DNA of 8,130 bases from Methanosarcinaceae archaeon (GTDB taxonomy: Archaea; Halobacteriota; Methanosarcinia; Methanosarcinales; Methanosarcinaceae). Where the stretch lies: NCBI GenBank assembly GCA_030655675.1, contig JAUSPM010000127.1, forward strand, positions 1-8,130, given 5' to 3'. Shown here piece by piece: positions 5,294 through 8,130 of the stretch. The translations under genes were made by a program, and so were the position numbers. The notes under the pieces were generated by a model. The model had not been told where the DNA came from. It saw only the letters and a program-made list of their open reading frames with translations, and did no database searches. Each line of letters begins with the position of its first letter. The first letter of the stretch is position 1.

Positions 5294-6153
5294 GTGCATC
5301 CACCTCCGCAACCTGTTTCGCTTTCACATTCCTTTTCATAAGCCTCAACTGCATCCGCCTCTTCAGGACGATACAGCCCAAGGCGGCTCATCATGAGATT
5401 AAAATCAACTTTACGTGCATCGAACTCAGGTCCGTCGACACATGCGAATTTTGTCTTGCCATCGACCAGTACCCTGCATCCGCCGCACATTCCCGTGCCA
5501 TCTACCATGACCGGATTTAGACTTACAAGAGTTTCAACATCAAAAGGCGCAACAACTCCTGCGACAGCGCGCATCATAACAGGAGGACCAATCGCAACGA
5601 TCCTGTCAATCGCTTCGTCGCCTTCCAAAAGTTTCAGTACTATTTGTGTAACAAAACCGTGATGTCCTTTTGAACCGTCATCTGTTGTGATGTAAAGTTC
5701 ATCACTCTGGGCCCGCATTTCATCTTCGAGTATGAGGAGATCTTTACTTCTTGCACCTATGATGGAAATAACCTTATTTCCTGCTTTTCGGTATGCTCTT
5801 GCCTGAGGATAAATTGGGGCAACACCTACACCGCCACCAACAAGAACAACCGTGCCAAGTTTTTCTATTTCAGACGGCTGGCCGAGGGGACCGACAAAGT
5901 CCTGCAATTTATCATCTGTTGTGAGTTTTGCAAGATGTTTTGTGGTTTTACCCATTTCCTGGAAGATGATAGTGACATAACCCTCTGCCGCGTCAAAATC
6001 AGCAATTGTGAGCGGGATGCGCTCGCCGGTCTCATCGATCCTGAGAATAATGAACTGCCCGGCCTTTGCGGCTTTTGCCACATCAGGCGCATCTATCTTC
6101 ATAAGATGCACAGTGGGCACCATTTCGTATTTTTCGAGTATATTGTATGTCAT
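5284..6153 (-). CDS. sudB: NfnA/SudB-like FNR-type FAD/NAD-binding subunit with [2Fe-2S] site
   Basis: This 289-residue subunit resembles the ferredoxin-NADP reductase-like partner of NfnAB and SudAB, also related to the dihydroorotate dehydrogenase electron-transfer subunit. It would pass electrons between NAD(H) or ferredoxin and the adjacent GltA-like subunit in the cytoplasm. Seen in order: RIPLTIADFD (45-54), the FAD-binding strand; VGPLGQPSEI (87-96); a nucleotide-binding LVGGGVGVAPIYPQARA (104-120); and a [2Fe-2S] segment DGTGMCGGC (218-226) plus Cys238. In Thermotoga NfnAB this cluster is reported to have an Asp ligand besides cysteines, and Asp218 fits that. The C-terminus ends in an unusual Cys/Gly tail (Cys276, 282, 286, 288). 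The ATG at 6153 has only a weak GTGATC before it; M-T-Y-N-I-L is a typical family start. It overlaps the next gene by 10 bases, indicating one operon. Confidence 0.87.
   Translation of the reverse strand: MTYNILEKYEMVPTVHLMKIDAPDVAKAAKAGQFIILRIDETGERIPLTIADFDAAEGYVTIIFQEMGKTTKHLAKLTTDDKLQDFVGPLGQPSEIEKLGTVVLVGGGVGVAPIYPQARAYRKAGNKVISIIGARSKDLLILEDEMRAQSDELYITTDDGSKGHHGFVTQIVLKLLEGDEAIDRIVAIGPPVMMRAVAGVVAPFDVETLVSLNPVMVDGTGMCGGCRVLVDGKTKFACVDGPEFDARKVDFNLMMSRLGLYRPEEADAVEAYEKECESETGCGGGCTCQ
5301..5307 (-). promoter_or_regulatory. Shine-Dalgarno that decides the gltA start
   Basis: GGAGGTG on the minus strand ends 7 bases before the ATG at 5293. It lies inside the last codons of the upstream gene, where it encodes part of a Gly-Gly-Gly-Cys tail, so the two genes are translationally coupled. 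Confidence 0.8.
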
Positions 6154-6203
6154 GCGATCACATTGGAATTTGGTTGAAACTATTATGTTTGATTTTGCCT
6201 TTA

Positions 6204-6236
6204 CGATTGTATTTATGCTACTTAAAATATACTGAC
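6204..6236 (-). promoter_or_regulatory. Likely promoter region of the sudB-gltA operon
   Basis: Two TATA-like stretches are visible on the minus strand, AGTATATTTTAAG (about 6222-6234) and GCATAAATAC (about 6206-6215), within 85 bp of the sudB start. Which one is used cannot be decided from sequence. The rest of 6154-6292 is AT-rich with nothing else recognised. Confidence 0.3.
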
Positions 6237-6283
6237 TCTAATTAATATTCGATCTAAATCGGATTCAATTCATCGATCATTAT

Positions 6284-6362
6284 AAAAAATCAACCGCAGA
6301 GAACGCTGAGAGCGCAGAGTTGTCGATGTAAGGTTCTCTGCGACCTCTGCGTTCTCCGCGGT
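6284..6362 (-). terminator. Possible terminator of the amtB-glnK transcript
   Basis: Read on the minus strand, the 27-bp hairpin is followed three bases later by six T residues (6289-6284), starting 38 bases after the glnK stop. The hairpin-plus-T-run layout and the position at the end of the operon suggest termination. The hairpin may be incidental, since archaeal termination depends mainly on the T-run. Confidence 0.45.
6293..6362. repeat. Large imperfect palindrome built of 9-bp units
   Basis: Arms 6293-6319 and 6336-6362 (27 bases each) pair at 23 of 27 positions around a 16-base loop. Each arm is itself periodic: CGCAGAGAA / CGCTGAGAG / CGCAGAG on the left, and CTCTGCGAC / CTCTGCGTT / CTCCGCGG on the right. 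I recall similar CCGCAGAGAACGC-type repeats scattered between genes in many archaeal and bacterial genomes, so this is probably one copy of a dispersed family. It lies between the 3' end of glnK and the promoter of sudB, outside any gene. Confidence 0.85.
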
Positions 6363-6400
6363 GAAATCTTGTACTATATTCATTTTGCAAGCATTTGCCA

Positions 6401-6742
6401 TCAATCAAGTGCACTCGACCTTCTTTCACCGGTCCGTATCCGTACAACGTCTTCAACCGGAATTATGAATATCTTGCCATCTCCGGGTTCACCGGTCTTT
6501 GCGGAACTAACAATCGCATCGATCACCTTCTCGACCATGTCGTCAACGACAATGATCTCAAGTTCCATCTTATTAAGGAGTTCGACACAATACTCTCTCC
6601 CACGCCATTGTTGGACAAGACCTTTTTGAGTACCGCGCCCTTTTACATTTTGAGTTGTAAGTGACACAACACCAATTTTAAAAAGTGAATTCTTGACATC
6701 TGGAAACTTTTCAGGTCGAATTATTGCTTTAACCATTTTCAT
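6401..6742 (-). CDS. glnK: PII nitrogen regulatory protein GlnK
   Basis: GlnK senses 2-oxoglutarate and ATP/ADP and plugs the AmtB channel when ammonium is plentiful. The 113-residue length is normal. The N-terminus MKMVKAIIRPEKFPDVKNSL is typical. The T-loop runs GRGTQKG...WRGREYCVELLNK (35-58) with Tyr51 at the usual modification position and Lys58. The B-loop is TGEPGDGKIFIIPVED (83-98), and RIRTGERRSSAL (101-112) is the C-terminal nucleotide-binding segment. The start at 6742 is chosen because AAGGAGGA (6756-6749) sits just upstream and the PII fold begins here; extending the frame to 6781 would add 13 residues read from the amtB end. Only one base separates the gene from the amtB stop, so it is cotranscribed with its target. 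Whether Tyr51 is modified in this organism is unknown. Confidence 0.95.
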   Translation of the reverse strand: MKMVKAIIRPEKFPDVKNSLFKIGVVSLTTQNVKGRGTQKGLVQQWRGREYCVELLNKMELEIIVVDDMVEKVIDAIVSSAKTGEPGDGKIFIIPVEDVVRIRTGERRSSALD

Positions 6743-6743
6743 G

Positions 6744-7916
6744 TTAAATCCTCCTTCCAATCGGCATTTCAGGATACACATTCATTTCATATAAGTATTC
6801 ATCCAATCCGATATCTTCTGCATTTTCGGATACACGCAGCATCCCCAACTTCTTGAGTGAACCATATACGATCAAACCCAAAGTACCGGCAATTAATATG
6901 ATCACAAATGCAGATATAGCCTGTGACAGCAAGGAAATTGCAGGTATGAACAAACCGGCCGCAAGTATGCCCCAAAGCCCCGAAACCGCATGGACCGGAG
7001 TTACACCGCAAGTATCATCGATGCCCCGCTCTTCCACAAACCTAAACATGAACGGAGTCTGCAATCCGGCAATAGAACCGACTACAAGGGCAACAACTGG
7101 GGTGAACATATCCGCGCCTGCACAGACTGCGACAAGTCCTGCACACATCCCGTTGGCACACCAGATAGGGTCTCCTTTTGTAGCAAATGCTGCAGCCAGT
7201 GTGCCTCCTGCCATTGCCATTGTGGTGGCAACTGCAACTGATGCAAGATTTGCACCGTCATCTGCTATGAATGCCGCACTTCCAATATTGAAACCATACC
7301 AACCGAATGCAAGGATAAATGCGCCTATTACGACATAGGTCACATCATGACCGGGAATAGGGATGGGTTTTCCATCTCTGAACCGCCCCTTTCGCGGACC
7401 AAGCACTATAGCCGCAGTTAATCCGAGAACCCCTCCCGCAAGGTGTACAACACCTGCACCTGCAAAATCATGAAATCCTATGTTTGCAAGGTAGCCGGAT
7501 GAGCCCCATGAAATACTCTCAATAATTGGATATATCACTGCACCGATCATCAGCGCGCCTATGACATATCCACTCATCTTGACACGTTCCGCCACGGCAC
7601 CTGTGACAATTGTGACTGCAGCAACTGCGAACATTACCATTTTCATGTAATGCGCAAAACTTCCAGTATCCACCCCACCGGGCACGAGCGTACCCCAAAG
7701 ATACTGTGCGCCATAACTTACTGCATAACCTACAAACAGGTAGGCGATTAAGACCACTGACATATCAAGGAACTTAAGCGACATGTGAGCCGCCACATTC
7801 TTCCGCCTGATCTGCCCGATCTCAAGCAGTACAAAGCCCGCTTTCATGAAAAATATGAGCACTGCTGCCCACAGGAAAAAATATACATTAAGACCATCAG
7901 TTGATACATATTCCAC
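6744..7916 (-). CDS. amtB: Ammonium transporter AmtB
   Basis: This 390-residue membrane protein is close in length to archaeal Amt proteins and has the usual series of about 11 hydrophobic segments. It conducts ammonium into the cell as a trimer. Key residues by comparison with E. coli AmtB: Phe96 in MFAVAAVTIVTGAVAER (gate Phe107), Trp137 in ISWGSSGYL (Trp148), Asp150 and His158 in HDFAGAGVVHLAGG (Asp160, His168), Phe209 in GWYGFN (Phe215), and His309 in TPVHAVSGLWG (His318). The cytoplasmic C-terminal tail ENAEDIGLDEYLYEMNVYPE (364-383) is the GlnK-responsive region. The start codon is GTG at 7916 with GAGGTG ending 5 bases before it; a nearby ATG at 7929 is out of frame. The gene leads an amtB-glnK operon, the reverse of the common bacterial glnK-amtB order. 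Confidence 0.95.
   Translation of the reverse strand: MEYVSTDGLNVYFFLWAAVLIFFMKAGFVLLEIGQIRRKNVAAHMSLKFLDMSVVLIAYLFVGYAVSYGAQYLWGTLVPGGVDTGSFAHYMKMVMFAVAAVTIVTGAVAERVKMSGYVIGALMIGAVIYPIIESISWGSSGYLANIGFHDFAGAGVVHLAGGVLGLTAAIVLGPRKGRFRDGKPIPIPGHDVTYVVIGAFILAFGWYGFNIGSAAFIADDGANLASVAVATTMAMAGGTLAAAFATKGDPIWCANGMCAGLVAVCAGADMFTPVVALVVGSIAGLQTPFMFRFVEERGIDDTCGVTPVHAVSGLWGILAAGLFIPAISLLSQAISAFVIILIAGTLGLIVYGSLKKLGMLRVSENAEDIGLDEYLYEMNVYPEMPIGRRI
6749..6756 (-). promoter_or_regulatory. Shine-Dalgarno that decides the glnK start
   Basis: AAGGAGGA on the minus strand lies in the last codons of amtB (Gly-Arg-Arg-Ile), with GGAGG ending 7 bases before the ATG at 6742. It supports the 113-residue start and coupling of glnK to amtB translation. 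Confidence 0.8.
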
Positions 7917-7921
7917 AACAA

Positions 7922-7927
7922 CACCTC
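7922..7927 (-). promoter_or_regulatory. Shine-Dalgarno of amtB (GTG start)
   Basis: GAGGTG on the minus strand ends 5 bases before the GTG at 7916 and fixes that codon as the start. Confidence 0.75.
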
Positions 7928-7929
7928 AT

Positions 7930-7963
7930 ATTTGATTTTAGTTTACATTTGATTTAAGTTTAC
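7930..7963. repeat. 17-bp tandem direct repeat in the amtB leader
   Basis: ATTTGATTTTAGTTTAC (7930-7946) is followed directly by ATTTGATTTAAGTTTAC (7947-7963), with 16 of 17 bases identical. It lies 14 bp upstream of the amtB start codon and abuts the Shine-Dalgarno, so it is in the leader or core promoter. It could be a paired protein-binding site or a simple duplication. Confidence 0.75.
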
Positions 7964-8017
7964 TGTACTGTTTTTTCTTACTTTTGAAAACACATTTTTT
8001 TTGATTTGTAATATTTA

Positions 8018-8037
8018 TGATACACCCAATTGTATCA
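8018..8037. promoter_or_regulatory. Perfect inverted repeat upstream of amtB, candidate operator
   Basis: TGATACA-N6-TGTATCA (8018-8024 and 8031-8037) is a perfect 7-bp dyad about 100 bp before amtB. If the TATA box at 8063-8074 is used, this site falls just after the transcription start; if the TATA-like stretch at 8011-8021 is used, it overlaps the promoter. Either position suits a dimeric repressor. The regulator is not identifiable. Confidence 0.5.
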
Positions 8038-8045
8038 AGCAAACG

Positions 8046-8059
8046 GCACCCTTTTTCCG
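8046..8059 (-). promoter_or_regulatory. NrpR-operator-like site of amtB-glnK
   Basis: GGAA-AAAGGG-TGCC on the minus strand has one mismatch to the GGAA-N6-TTCC nitrogen operator described for NrpR in Methanococcus maripaludis. It lies directly downstream of the best TATA box of an ammonium-transport operon, where a repressor would act. A 14-bp site with one mismatch is suggestive only. Confidence 0.35.
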
Positions 8060-8062
8060 TTA

Positions 8063-8074
8063 TTATAATATAAA
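8063..8074 (-). promoter_or_regulatory. Putative TATA box of amtB-glnK
   Basis: TTTATATTATAA on the minus strand is the strongest TATA-like element in the 214-bp region upstream of amtB. It would give a leader of about 125 bases. A second candidate, CATAAATATTA (8021-8011), would give a shorter leader. The rest of 8075-8130 is AT-rich and holds no gene that I can support. Confidence 0.4.
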
Positions 8075-8130
8075 AAACTATTTATCATACATGGCAAAGT
8101 ACATAACACAAGCAAATATTTAATACATTA

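Noticed and set aside
6743..6781. N-terminal extension of glnK
   Set aside because: It would overlap amtB and precede the conserved PII start; the Shine-Dalgarno AAGGAGGA clearly serves the ATG at 6742.
6853..7338. Plus-strand open frame of 161 codons antisense to amtB
   Set aside because: Shadow of the transporter reading frame; the composition is typical of antisense to hydrophobic codons.
8091..8123. Short plus-strand frame ATG...TAA of 10 codons near the right edge
   Set aside because: It is too short and has no Shine-Dalgarno or sign of selection.

Overview
The window looks like a chromosomal segment of a methanogen-related, probably Methanosarcinales-like archaeon (methanogen or anaerobic methane oxidiser). 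The reasons are a NurA nuclease gene, a CooC-type nickel-insertion ATPase that implies a CO dehydrogenase, an archaeal-length Amt transporter paired with GlnK, strong GGAGGTGA-type Shine-Dalgarno sequences alternating with leaderless genes, and TATA-box promoters. The lineage is an inference from gene content; no rRNA or tRNA gene is present to fix it. All host genes lie on the minus strand.

Layout from left to right. (1) Positions 1-1314 hold a translationally coupled pair: nurA and, overlapping its stop codon, the first 17 codons of a second gene that leaves the window. That gene opens with an Asn-Asp repeat and may be herA, the usual partner of nurA. (2) Positions 1386-2914 hold a complete insertion sequence with perfect 17-bp terminal inverted repeats. 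It carries an IS4-type DDE transposase and a divergent small passenger gene, and the two share one central TATA-like palindrome 26 bp from each start codon. (3) Positions 2962-3732 hold a CooC-family ATPase that lacks any canonical start codon in front of its P-loop; the Shine-Dalgarno points to an ATA. (4) Positions 3926-6153 hold an overlapping two-gene operon coding for an FNR-like FAD/[2Fe-2S] subunit and a GltA-like two-[4Fe-4S] flavoprotein. Together they resemble NfnAB/SudAB-type NADPH enzymes. (5) Positions 6293-6362 hold a large imperfect hairpin built from 9-bp CGCAGAGAA-like units, followed on the minus strand by six T residues. (6) Positions 6401-7916 hold an amtB-glnK ammonium transport and nitrogen-sensing operon. 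Its 214-bp leader contains a TATA box, a near-match to the NrpR operator, a perfect inverted repeat and a 17-bp tandem repeat.

Functionally the right half suggests nitrogen and redox metabolism: ammonium uptake (AmtB) gated by PII (GlnK), next to an NADPH-linked flavoenzyme pair that could supply or balance NADPH or take part in glutamate synthesis. The left half is DNA-end processing with an insertion element placed just upstream of the nurA promoter. No CRISPR array, tRNA, rRNA or obvious defence system is visible. No intergenic stretch exceeds 300 bases.
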